Assembly: GCA_030549775.1 (NCBI GenBank)
Contig: CM060177.1
Coordinates: forward strand, 63,242,638 to 63,306,637
From: Tamarix chinensis
Lineage: Eukaryota; Streptophyta; Magnoliopsida; Caryophyllales; Tamaricaceae
Direction: 5' to 3'
DNA: 64,000 nt
Below the pieces are notes generated by a model. It made no database searches. It saw nothing but the letters and a program-made list of their open reading frames with translations, and was not told the origin of the DNA. How positions within the stretch are numbered: the first letter of the stretch is position 1; each line of letters opens with the position of its first letter. The translations under genes were made by a program, and so were the position numbers. Of the stretch, positions 36,095-47,299 are shown in pieces.

Positions 36095-38580
36095 TAAATA
36101 ATATGATTTAAATTACGTGTCGGCTATGGCCACACCACATATAATATATCAAGACTTCATGCAATACACAACTTAAACAAATCATGACTCATCATTCTTA
36201 TCAACAGAACATGAAAATTATAGATAACAACATACAATTTAATAAGCAGGTTCTTCAAACAATTTATCAAGGCTTCTACAACCCGTTCACATAATTTCCC
36301 ATTGGGTATATTTCCCAAGTTTACATAATTCATTAGGTCGTTAATTTATAAGTTATTATTTCTCTTTTCCTCTTCTTTTTTTTTCATTTTTCTTTATCCA
36401 CATCTTCATCCTTATTCTTATTTTTATAGAGCAATGGATATTATACCATCTCATGGTCTTACATACCATAGAAGCTTATCCAAACTAGAGAAATTAAAGT
36501 CCACTTGAAGCCAAGTAACTTTCCTAGGTGACCAGACCCTTTAGTATCGATACCTTATAACACATCATCAGGCTCTAGAGTACGTAATACACAAGGATCC
36601 CGCCTAAAGGAAAATCCCAGAAGCACCAATAGATGTCAGAAGGAAGACTAACCCTAGTAGCTAATCAAGGATTGGATACCCCAAACCCAAACACAACTCA
36701 ATTATCTTCCAGTTTAAGTGATTAGCATGTTATTTTCTAAGGTTATGTTATCATACAAGGCCCATGCAACATTCTAGTAACACATCCATTTTATTCCATT
36801 AACCATTATTACCCTCCAACCATATGGTGGGATTTTCATTAGTGCTTAGCCAAGTGCAAATAAACCTTGTAAGGTAATCCGTTTAAGCCAAAATCTAGAT
36901 TATCTCATTTAAAAGTAGTATTATAGCGTACTCATTCCAATTTACTCATAAAAGTCTTCCAAGTACACTAATAGAATATTGTGAATGTTGATCCCTTTAA
37001 TCTATCCAATAGGTTAGTTAATTCATGCCAAGATGGGTATTTTCATCATTAAAGGATCTTATTATAGCACTGTGCAAAGTAGCAAAGCAAAGAAAGTGTA
37101 AAAGAACAAACCAATATACTCTACCTGAACCGATCGACCAGTTTTGCTCAACCAAAACTCCAAAGTTTTCTCAAACCAATCGATCAATTTGGTTAGACCA
37201 GTTGATTGTTCTAAGAATAGTCAATTGGTTCTAACAAATTGATCAATGGGTTTTGGCAAAGAGCAACCAAAGTCACCACGGACCAACTGGCCGACCGACT
37301 TGGGCCAACCAATCGACTGTAATTTGGATCAATCAATTGGTTTGCTCCCACACAACATATATCAGACATTTTACACATGATTCACACTCTAAAATTTTAC
37401 CGTATCCAAATCATAACATGCCATAAATATTTAACAAGCTTATAAACTAAACCATTCTCCACTTTCAAGCAAATCAACCCTACGTTCTCTTCTTAATTAA
37501 TTCAACCTGTGTTAATTAGAAAGCCCAAGTAGCATGTAGGCATACAAAATTAACATATTATAGAGTACATCACATCACATGCTTATTTAGGCCAAATTTC
37601 AAAGGTAAAAAAAACTTACTTGATGCTTAACAAAGTTTCCTACTAAAGAGAAAAAACTCAAGTTGGAAGAATTCAATTTTCAAAACCTTTAAAAATAACA
37701 AATAATAAATATGAAATCATTGAATAACTTTCACAAATAAATAACTTTAAATTAGAAAATAAAATGGGCATACCACTCCCAAAAGAAAATTAGAGAATGA
37801 TTCATTCGAAAATAGCTCAACTTCCTCCTAAATCTAACTCTTTCTTGCATAAGGAAAAAACAAGAGGGAAATAAGGAAAAGATAAGAAGAGTGAAAGGAA
37901 TTTGAAAGTAAGCTCGAAGTGGAGAGGAAATTAACACAAGCTCTTAAGGATTGAGATGTTTTAGAGCTGAAAGAAAGGTGAAAAGAAGGGGTGATTGGGG
38001 TTATTTATAGCCAATAAATTAGTTAAGGAATGAGTGAGGTTATGCAACAGATCAAAAACCCTAATTTTACATTTCAAATTTGATTTAAACAAGCGGATTT
38101 ATCAAAACTAGGTTTACTCCTATTCTAGAGCTCAAATGGTACTGTATCCATAAAATATCAAACACAAGATGGAAAATGGAAGATCAGTGTGGGAAGGGCA
38201 TATCTTGGCCATGAAGGGATAGTTTGAAAATTGAAGCATACTACCTAAGGTGTACAGAGGAGAGAGGAAGAAGAAGACAAGAGTGATGTCTTCCTCTCCC
38301 TCAACTATCAAAATTGAGCCCCTAAATATGTTTGAGGCACCAACTAAAGTTGAATAAATGATAACAAAAATTTAAGAATCACTTAATATTAGCTTGTAGT
38401 TAGATTATTAAAGTTCCATTTTGATGCAAGGAATTTATCAGAAAATCAAGCTTCGATAAGTACTCGGCTCAACAAATCAATCGATCAATTTGGTCAGACC
38501 AGTCAATTATTCTACAGACCAGTTGATCACTTTTTCTAAACCAATCCATTATTTTTTTTAAACAAAACTTTTGATAAAAT
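36095..38580 (+). mobile_element. Right part of a Ty3/gypsy-type LTR
   Basis: It contains GACCAGTTGATTG and ACCAATCGATCAATTTGG motifs (37120-37340 and 38480-38540), like those in 1555-3090, and a GGTGGG..CCATATGGTGGG segment near 36830. Together these suggest that this block and 1-3202 belong to one LTR family. The end is not sharply defined. No coding capacity. Confidence 0.4.
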
Positions 38581-38599
38581 GGTGAATTAATTAATCGGC

Positions 38600-39560
38600 T
38601 GTGTGCTTAAATCCACCAGCATATGAACGCCATAGTAGCAAAATAAAGTCGTATCCTCAGAGACATTGATATTCACTACTATTTATTATTATTATTTTTG
38701 GATATCTAAATAGATTAATTAGAAATGGATGGGTTAAAACCCTATAGGTAAATAATATAAAAAAGTGATAGAAACTACTAATTATGAATTTAATCGATAA
38801 GAAACAAGCCTAAGACTGAATTTTAGTGATAATTCCAATGTAATTTAATAAATCAATCTACCTTGCGTCAAATTTATTCAATATGTTAGGAACAATTAGG
38901 TAAAATTAACCATTAATCTATTTTAACAACTAAAAGCCATGCTCAATTAAATTTAACAACCTATTTTCATGGCAATAGAACTAATTAAGCTCATTAAGAA
39001 CAAGCTAATTCAACCAATTCCCGAGAATCACCAATCTATTTTTGTGAGTCATTAATTCACATTTAATTGCTAATTTCTGGTATTAATTGTAATCTTTCAA
39101 TTCTAATTAACAACCTAATTAAATTAAAATAGTGATAAGTTGTTCTAACCGTAATTAATTAAATGCTAACAATTGAATAACACAATTCAAACAATTATGA
39201 CAAAAATTCAATCAATTCACCAAATCAAGAATAGAATCAAACCTAATTAGATCCTAGAACAATTAATTATTCATGCATAATTGAAATTATAAAGCATAAT
39301 AATTAAATCAAACATATAATAGTACAGGAGAAAGAGAAGAATGTAATATATTAGACTGTAGAGATGAGTTCAATGCGGTGGTTCAATTCTCCAGAATTGA
39401 TGTTACAAATTGAAAGCAAAGGAGTTAATCTAATGGGTTTTTGCATAAAAGAGAGATAAAATTAAAGAGAAATTATAGAGCCAAGAGATGGAAGGCAAGC
39501 CTCCAATGTATCATTTGAGTCATCCTCAAATAGGTCTTTATTCTCCACTGAATGTAATTG
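38600..39560 (-). mobile_element. Reversed Tat/Athila-type LTR fragment
   Basis: CGCCATAGTAGCAAAATAAAG followed by TCGTATCCTCAGAGACATTG (38628-38668) is close to the reverse complement of the LTR-end region of plant Tat/Athila elements. The AATTAATT-rich sequence following it matches in style the plus-orientation block at 32.6-33.6 kb. The LTR start is not fixed. Confidence 0.4.
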
Positions 39561-40919
39561 TTTGGTCCTTTAAAATCATGTTGAGAAAACAAATCTAACA
39601 CCCAACACGCCCATGTTGGTTAACACGGCTAGGCCATATTGGGATTAGAGATTGGATAATCACACTAAAAATCTACATGGCCATGTTGGCTCATAACTCC
39701 CCCATGTGACCAACATATATCAAATCATACTTGACCCATTCTTTTTCTACTCAAGGTCTTAAAGGAGTACTAATTCTTTTAAAGGGGAAGAGTCATAAAC
39801 ACCTACCAACATGATAACCATACTTTAGAGGGTGCAATGCCATGTACTCAATGTGATTAGACTTTAGATTTTTTCTTGAATGTTTCTCAAGTAACCAAAG
39901 AGTAGTTTAGGATGAAATCCATTACTATACCCCCCATAGTTTAGAGTCAAAGTGAAAGAAAACAAAAAACTATCACAGATAACACCTTAACCAACTAAAC
40001 ACATATCACAAATTCTAGGTTCAATTATGAGGCAAGTAAACTCACTATGCATGTGGGTTTTTTTGGAAGAAATACGAGAAAATAAAAAAAATAAGATAAA
40101 TATAAAAAATGAAAAATATATAAAAAAGAAAAAAGAAAATCACTCAAAGAAATAGAAAAAGAAGATAAAACATGTAACACAATCCCCCATATTTGGCTGA
40201 TACATTATCCCCAATGTGTGAAAAAAGTAAAAGAAGGGAATGGAGAAGACATACCGCTCACTGTAGTGGTGGTGGAGGTTGTTTGTTATTAACAATTCAA
40301 CTGAAGAAAGGAAGATATGCATGAATTGGGATGGGTTGTCGAAGAGGAGAGGAGATGGTGTGGTAGCGATGATGAAGGGGTAGTGGTGGCCGAAGGTTGT
40401 GTGGTGGTGTTAAGGTTATGGAGAAAAAACTTAGGAGGGACTAAGCTGGAATGGGTGAGGAGAATGGTTAATAAGAGTGCTCATGCTCAGGTAATTTTAT
40501 TTTCAAAACCTGCAGGTTGACACAGTCATGTAGAGAAGCACAATATGACCATGTCACATCTAGGGAGGATATTTTTTTGACATGGTCATGTAGTATAACA
40601 CTACCATGTCATATTGCACATACAAAGGTCCATTTAGCTTTGATTTTTGAAACATGATTGTGTCCGGTGAAACACCCTAGTAGTGTTGAACCTAAAGAAG
40701 CGTCAATCTTCTTCTTTTTTTTTATTATAATTGTAAACACCTTGTTGTCTCTTTGCTTTTTAGATTCTCCTACATATCAATACATAATCATAGTTTCACT
40801 TGTCTAAAAATAAAAAAATAAAAATGTAGAATAGAACACTCAAAATAAAGATCTAATTAAAAGAAAGAAAGAAGAGAAAAAAAGAAGAAAATACACATTT
40901 AATGGTCATGAGCTTGACC
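39561..40919. other. No recognisable gene
   Basis: It contains repeated CATGGCCATGTTGG / ACATGGTCATGT-like phrases (39600-39720 and 40520-40610) and G-rich sequence near 40260-40480. The 67-codon frame at 40317-40520 is composition-driven. No domain or RNA gene seen. Confidence 0.4.
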
Positions 40920-40924
40920 CCTTT
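40920..40924. repeat. Target-site duplication CCTTT, left copy
   Basis: CCTTT directly precedes the LTR at 40925. The identical CCTTT follows the other LTR at 46325-46329. Confidence 0.92.
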
Positions 40925-41744
40925 TGATGGAAACCTGTTAGGGTTTCACGAAGGATCGAACGATTAATAGAGCGCAAAGTTCGATTTCGCCGGTACAGCC
41001 TAAGGAAAAATTCCAAAGGAAGACCAAAGATTCAGAAGCACAAATGATACAATGGCAACTGAAATTTGAAGGTGAATGATCAAGAACGATCAAGGTGAGA
41101 GCGAGAGCAGAATCAGAGAAGACGAGCGAAAGAGAGAATCGCCGAGAGAGAGAGAAGAAGTCGCGAGAGAGCTCAAGAAATCAGCCGATATATTTTTGTC
41201 AAAAAGTTATCCGTATTACAAGTATTTCGCCTATTTATATGTACACAAAAGGCCGTATATGTCGACACATACAATATGGAACAAATACAAGCCTGGATAG
41301 AACGGGCGTAAAAGACTTTGGGCCACAATAAATCGACCAGCCCAAACCAACATAAAATGTCCCAAATACAATTAAGCTTAAGGCTTAATTTCCCATCAGC
41401 TATAACAACTTTAGCTAATCATGGTTATTAAGGATTGATTAATCCGCAATCCATTTAGTCCAAATTAAGGACCGGGTGGTGGATTATACAACCGTCCTAA
41501 TTTCCATTAGCCCATTCCGACCGGCGAATGCATCATATGGGATTACAAGTTATTAACAAAAATTACATAATCTGTACACTCCAATACATATTCTGCACTT
41601 CCCAGCAACTGTATCCAAAGTCCACAGAATCCATATGCTGCATTATACTCCTATTAATTCATCAAATAAGATAAACAATTATAAGTAATTAATTCACAGA
41701 AATTTTCAAAATTAATTAAATATAAATTCATAAGATTCACATCA
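40925..41744 (-). repeat. 3' LTR
   Basis: 820 bp. In element orientation it starts TGATGTGAATC and ends GGTTTCCATCA (TGATG/CATCA inversion). A TATA box TATAAATAG lies at 41231-41239. The first 91 bp encode the last ~30 residues of the pol frame. Plus-strand frames within it (41076-41331) are Arg/Glu-rich shadows repeated in the other LTR. Confidence 0.95.
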
Positions 41745-44700
41745 TTCCCCTCTTCTTGGAAAGGTTTCGCCTCTGAAACCTGAATAAGTCCCAGAAATGG
41801 ACTAAGATCAGCCACATTGAAAGAGTTACTCACATTTCCAAATTTAGCAGGTAAATCAATTTTATAAGCATTATCATTAATTTTCTCTAATACAGTAAAT
41901 GGTCCATCCCCTCTAGGGTCCAACTTTGTCTTTCTAAAATTTGGAAACCTTTCTTTCCTTAGGTGAACCCAGACTAAATCTCCAGGTTTAAAAATCAATT
42001 TTCTCCTTCTTTTATTAGCATGTTCAGCCATCTATTGTACCTTCTTATTAATCTGTTGCCTTACAGTCTCATGTAATCTTTTTATACTTTTAGCTCTAGA
42101 TTCAGCATCAAAATTTTGCAACTCAGCATGAGGTAAAGGACTCAAATCTAATGGAGTTAATGGATTAAAACCATACACAATCTCAAATGGAGTTTTATTA
42201 GTTGTAGAATGTAAAGTCCTATTATAAGCAAATTCCACTTGAGGTAAAACATATTCCCATTGTTTAAGATTCTTTCCAAGGACAGCTCTCAACATGTTTC
42301 CCAAAGTTCTATTAACCACCTTAGTTTGACCATCAGTTTGAGGGTGACAAGTTGTAGAAAACAATAACTTAGTCCCTAATTTTCCTCACAAAACCTTCCA
42401 AAAATGACTTAAAAACTTAACATCTCTGTCTGACACTATAGTCTTAGGAATTCCATGTAATTTAACCACATTAGAAAAAAATAATTCAGCCACTGCTACA
42501 GCATCAATTGTTTTATTACAAGGTATAAAATGAGCCATCTTACTGAACCTATCTACTACAACCATTATTTAATCTTTAGCTCTATTAGTCCTAGGTAATC
42601 CTAAAACAAAATCCAAAGATACATCAACCCAAGGATGGTTAGATACAGGTAAGGGGGTATATAATCCAAAAGGTTTTGAAGTCGTTTTTTCCTGCCTACA
42701 TTTAATACAATTGACACAATGTTTCAAAACATCTTTTTTCATGTGTGGCCAATAAAAATGTTCAATTAAAACATCTAAAGTTTTTTGAGTTCCTAGATGT
42801 GCCATTAACCCACCACTATGTGCTTCTTGAATTAATAATCCTCTATAAGAGCATGCAGGAATACACAATCTATTTTCCCTAAACAAGTATCCTTCATTAA
42901 TAAAATATTTTCCTTGAGAAGAAACTTCACACCTTTTATAGATTTCTTTAAAATCAATATCTTCTAAGTATAATAGTTTAATACTAGAAAACCCTAATAA
43001 AGTAGTATCAGCAGCATTTAATAAGGCATATCTCCTGGATAAAGTATCTGCAACTATATTATCACTACCTTTCTTATATTTAATTATGTAAGGAAAACTT
43101 TCAATGAATTCTATCCATCTACCTTGTCTCCTATTTAACTTTGACTGACTCTTTAAATACTTAATAGCTTCCTGATCAGTATTAATTACAAATTCTCTAT
43201 GCCACAAATAATGTTGCCATACCTCCAAAGCCCTTACTAAAGCATACAGTTCTTTTTCATAAGTAGAATAATTCAATGTACTACCATTTAATTTCTCACT
43301 AAAATAAGCTATTGGTTTTCCTTCTTGAGAAAGTACAGCTCCTATTCCTAACCCTGAAGCATCACAATCTAATTCAAACATTTTTTCAAAGTCAGGAGGA
43401 CTCAATACAGGTGCTTGGATTAATTTAGTCTTAAGTGTCTCAAAAGATTGATGTTGTTCTAATCCCCAAATAAACCCATTATCCTTCTTTGTTATGGCAG
43501 TCAAGGGAGCAGCTATATTACTAAAGTTTCTCACAAATCTCCTGTAAAAAGAACACAACCCATGAAAACTTCTTACTTCAGTTACACTCTTTGGCACAGG
43601 CCACTCTTGAATAGCCCTAATCTTCTCTTCATCTACAGATACAGATTCAGACTCTACTTCTCCAGATTCTCTAATCAAAATGTTTCTCTTGTTTGGGCAT
43701 TCAGAAGCTATATGTCCTAAGCCTCCACACCTAAAACATTTAATATCCCTAGTTCTGTTTGACCCATTTACAGGATTTGTCATCACATTCTTGCCCTTTT
43801 CAAACTTCTGTCCTGCCTTAGCTTCATTGTTTCTTCCCTTAAATTCTACCTTACTATTGTTCTTCCAGTTTCCAGAAGTATTTCCCCCAAAATTTCTCCT
43901 CATAGTAGTCTTAAACCCAATCCTAGGGGGTTTATATTGCCTAGATTTCCTTAATTGAATCTCTATCTTAGTAGCTATATTCACCATTTCATTTAAGGTT
44001 CCACAAGGATACAGTTCTACTTTATCAGCTATCTCTGAATTTAACCCACTCAGAAATCTAGCCATGGTAGCATCATCATCCTCAATAACTCCTGTCTTAA
44101 TAATCAAAACTTCTAACTCTTTATAATAGTCATCCACTGATCTCACTCCTTGACTAATAGTTTGCAACCTCTTATGCAACTCCCTATAATAGTAACTTGG
44201 CACAAATCTCTTTCTCATTAAGGTTTTAAACTCTTCCCAAGTCTGTATAGGTGGTTCCCCACACCTTCGCCTAGTTAACATCAAATTATGATACCAAGAG
44301 GACACATACTCAGTAAATTCTACTACAGCCACCTTAATTTTCTTTTCTTCAGAGTAATTATGACACTCAAATACTAATTCTATTTTCCTTTCCCATTCAA
44401 AATAATAATCAGGGTCATTCCTGCCATTTAACCCTGGTATACTAAGCTTAAGATTATTCAAATTCCTATCAATGAATTCTAATTCCCTATCCTGCCTATT
44501 GTTCTGTCAAGGCATCCTATCACTATTGTGAGATACTTGGTCTTCCAGCTCCTCTAGATTAGCCATGGGTGGAACTCTAATCCTAGGATCCATTGGAGCC
44601 CTTCCTAAAACTCCTGCCTGATTAGTTTCTACTCTGTTATGCTACAATTCATTGAGTCTTACTTCCTGTTCCCCTAGTCTTTGCTCTAGGTTAGCAGACA

Positions 44701-44803
44701 AAACAGCAAATTGTGCAGTCATTTGTTCTTGAAAAGTCCTAAGGGTTTCTAAAAGATCATTACTAGACACAGATTGATTCGTTGACTGGCCATTGTTAGA
44801 CAT
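41654..44803 (-). pseudogene. gag-pol of the CRM-like element: Gag joined in frame to RNase H-integrase, five nonsense codons
   Basis: All parts are in one frame. Gag starts at MSNNGQST (44803). After TAG 44642-44644 and TGA 44507-44509 a 630-codon frame (44461-42569) carries the Retrotrans_gag core (its residues 15-175), zinc knuckle C242-C245-H250-C255, and then at residue ~275 (about 43640) jumps to the RT thumb/connection. Protease and the RT palm with its YxDD motif are absent. RNase H follows (D367, E404, D429, D472 as likely catalytic residues), then the integrase HHCC finger (H548, H555, C582, C585) and first integrase Asp (D617). TAA 42569, TGA 42386-42388 and TAG 42032-42034 interrupt the integrase. 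In [12 protein letters not shown] the catalytic Glu is Lys (codon 42320-42322). GDGPFTVLEKI is the GPY/F module. The frame ends at TAA 41654, inside the 3' LTR. Confidence 0.9.
41745..41760 (-). promoter_or_regulatory. Polypurine tract
   Basis: On the minus strand TCCAAGAAGAGGGGAA directly abuts the 3' LTR. It also encodes FQEEG-like residues of the pol frame. Fourteen of its bases recur in the leader at 45062-45075. Confidence 0.88.
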
Positions 44804-44830
44804 AATGAAATTTAACAGCAGTTTAAACAA

Positions 44831-45489
44831 CTAACACAGCAGCAATTTAATCAACAGAAACAACTTATTCAAGAATTTCAGATAACAGAACACACAGTAT
44901 AGTCTCAAGAAGTATCACAGTATCAAATATTAACAGTAATAGCAACAGTAAAGCTTACTCAGATTTATTCAATGTCTATAACAGTTCGACAATACTAATT
45001 AAGTAAAAGGGAATGATATTACCGCGTCTGCTTAAGCAATCAATTCACTTATCTAGGGTAACCCCTCTTCTTGGAGGTCTCTCCCTTTTCTTGAAACCAA
45101 AATGGTTCGCCGGTTATGTTCTTAACCTGTATACTTGTTAACAACAGGTAATTGGCGAAGAAATGGAAATTAAGTATAGCAGTTAGTAGTATTAAACAAG
45201 AAAATTTACGAATCGAATGTTACCAACAACAATCTGTCGCACTGTCAGTCAAGATTCACGTTCTTGACCAAATCCTAGGTCGATTAGGGTTTCTCTTCAG
45301 ACTTTCGAAAATAGCGGACCAAAACACTTTAATCGCCGGTTTAGAATCGATAATAATTGAAACTGACTTCGTCGCTATAAACCCTAAATTTTCACACCTC
45401 AAGCTAGGGTTAGCGAAATACAGAAATCGAATCAAAAATGAAGAAAACTTAATCAGTAACACAGAAACTACGAGCACTCTAGAAATCGA
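44831..45489 (-). other. 5' leader of the CRM-like element
   Basis: About 650 bp between primer site and gag. It has no long minus-strand frame. The 131-codon plus-strand frame (45152-45547) is antisense, crosses the LTR boundary and has no recognised domain, so it is not called. The block 45062-45098 resembles the sequence around the polypurine tract. Confidence 0.6.
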
Positions 45490-45502
45490 GGCTCTGATAC
45501 CA
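45490..45502 (-). promoter_or_regulatory. Primer binding site, initiator tRNA-Met
   Basis: The minus strand reads TGGTATCAGAGCC, 2 bp after the 5' LTR end. It is a perfect match to the usual plant tRNA-iMet site, the same as in the gag-only element at 28730. Confidence 0.93.
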
Positions 45503-45504
45503 AA

Positions 45505-46324
45505 TGATGGAAACCTGTTAGGGTTTCACGAAGGATCGAACGATTAATCGAGCGCAAAGTTTGATTTCGCCGGTACAGCCTAAGGAAAAATTCCAAAGGA
45601 AGACCAAAGATTCAGAAGCACAAATGATACAATGGCAACTGAAATTTGAAGGTGAATGATCAAGAACGATCAAGGTGAGAGCAAGAGCAGAATCAGAGAA
45701 GACGAGCGAAAGAGAGAATCGCCGAGAGAGAGAGAAGAAGTCGCGAGGGAGCTCAAGAAATCAGCCGATATATTTCTGTCAAAAAGTTATCCGTATTACA
45801 AGTATTTCGCCTATTTATATGTACACAAAAGGCCGTATATGTCGACACATACAATACGGAACAAATACAAGCCTGGATAGAACGGGCGTAAAAGACTTTG
45901 GGCCACAATAAATCGACCAGCCCAAACCAACATAAAATGTCCCAAATACAATTAAGCTTAAGGCTTAATTTCCCATCAGCTATAACAACTTTAGCTAATC
46001 ATGGTTATTAAGGATTGATTAATCTGCAATCCATCTAGTCCAAATTAAGGACCGGGTGGCAGATTATACAACCGTCCTAATTTCCATTAGCCCATTCCGA
46101 CCGGCGAATGCATCATATGGGATTACAAGTTATTAACAAAAATTACATAATCTGTACACTCCAATACATATTCTGCACTTCCCAGCAACTGTATCCAAAG
46201 TCCACAGAATCCATATGCTGCATTATACTCCTATTAATTCATCAAATAAGACAAACAATTATAAGTAATTAATTCACAGTAATTTTCAAAATTAATTAAA
46301 TATAAATTCATAAGATTCACATCA
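45505..46324 (-). repeat. 5' LTR
   Basis: 820 bp, the same length as the 3' LTR and about 98.5% identical by eye. About 12 substitutions were noted, 10 of them transitions, and no indels. It would carry the element promoter and 5' end of the transcript. Confidence 0.95.
45811..45819 (-). promoter_or_regulatory. TATA box of the 5' LTR
   Basis: On the minus strand CATATAAATAGGCG gives a good TATAAATAG box about 510 bp into the LTR. Transcription would start roughly 30 bp downstream, near 45780, which sets U3 at about 540 bp. The same box is in the 3' LTR. Confidence 0.65.
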
Positions 46325-46329
46325 CCTTT

Positions 46330-47299
46330 CATGCTCAAGATTATATTGGATCGGGAAAGGTAAGAGTACCTATATTCTCGATTGAGGAACCTTCTAATTA
46401 ATGTAATAACTTCTTCCCATTGACTTTAAAAGTTCTTATGACCTCATTCAAAATATCAATAGCTCTAAATAGATAGACCTTCCAAACATAGAATGACCCC
46501 GACCACCTAGAATGAATCTTATCTACAAAAAGATTAAGATGAAAGTTGAAGAGGAGCACCGAATATCCTTCTTGAAACTATCTTCTGGTAATATGTTTGT
46601 CATGTTAAATTAATACAATAAACATTTTTCATACAAAAAGATTAAAATTCCTTATAAAGCTATGCAAGCATCAACATAATAATATAAACCTAACTATACT
46701 TCCTAATATAAACCATAACATGTACTTGTTTTAGTCATCCTCTAACATCATGCAACAATACCAAAATATAAGTTTATGTCTATATTTGGAGGAGTGGTAG
46801 TTGGTGGTTATTAGTTGTTACTTTTAACTATTTTACATGTTTAAAAAGTAAATTTACTAAAAAATGGTATGAATTTTGAAGTGCGTATGTTGAAAAATAA
46901 GGTTTTAAGCTCAAAACATTCACCTAAACATATACTATCTAAGTACAGGAAAAAAAGAGCCAATAAAGCTCCCTTCTAAGATATGATTCTAACATTTGAT
47001 ATTTTTGAGGACAAAAGTTGATATAGTGAAATGCCTTTCTTTTTTTGCATTAAAATTAATTTTTTACCCAAAATTTTTTTGAAGAGCTTTTCACACTTTG
47101 AACTAATTAATGTCTTTAGTAACTACATTATTATCTATATTATCACTCCATATAAATTTCATATTTTTTGTTTTGTAGCATATTTTTCTTAACATTATCA
47201 TATCTATTACATCATACTGAAGACCTACAAATTTTCATTAAAAATTCCAAAATATTCCACTCTATTATCATTATACCCTATTGATTACCCACAACTCAC
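46330..47299. other. No recognisable gene
   Basis: AT-rich flank of the CRM-like insertion. It continues the pre-insertion sequence after the CCTTT duplication. No domains or RNA genes. Confidence 0.45.

Larger units (their letters stand above)
40925..46324 (-). mobile_element. Ty3/gypsy chromovirus-like LTR retrotransposon, probably CRM lineage, internally deleted
   Basis: This is a complete insertion of 5.4 kb on the minus strand. It has two 820-bp LTRs, a 5-bp target duplication CCTTT on both sides, a tRNA-iMet primer site 2 bp inside the 5' LTR, and a polypurine tract next to the 3' LTR. One reading frame spans gag to integrase. Lineage hints are the RNase H/connection sequence ([20 protein letters not shown]), the single gag-pol frame, and a pol frame that runs through the polypurine tract into the 3' LTR, as described for CRM elements. 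Protease and most of RT are deleted in frame, and five stop codons break the rest, so the copy is dead. The LTRs differ at about a dozen of 820 sites, mostly transitions, so insertion is recent compared with everything else in the window. Confidence 0.9.

Noticed and set aside
41076..41331. Arg/Glu-rich plus-strand frames of 74-78 codons, repeated at 45656-45911
   Set aside because: Antisense frames within the two identical LTRs of the CRM-like element; they are duplicated because the LTRs are.
43680..43958. 92-codon plus-strand frame
   Set aside because: Shadow of the gag frame on the other strand.
45152..45547. 131-codon plus-strand frame
   Set aside because: Antisense to the retrotransposon leader and crosses the LTR boundary and primer site; no known domain.
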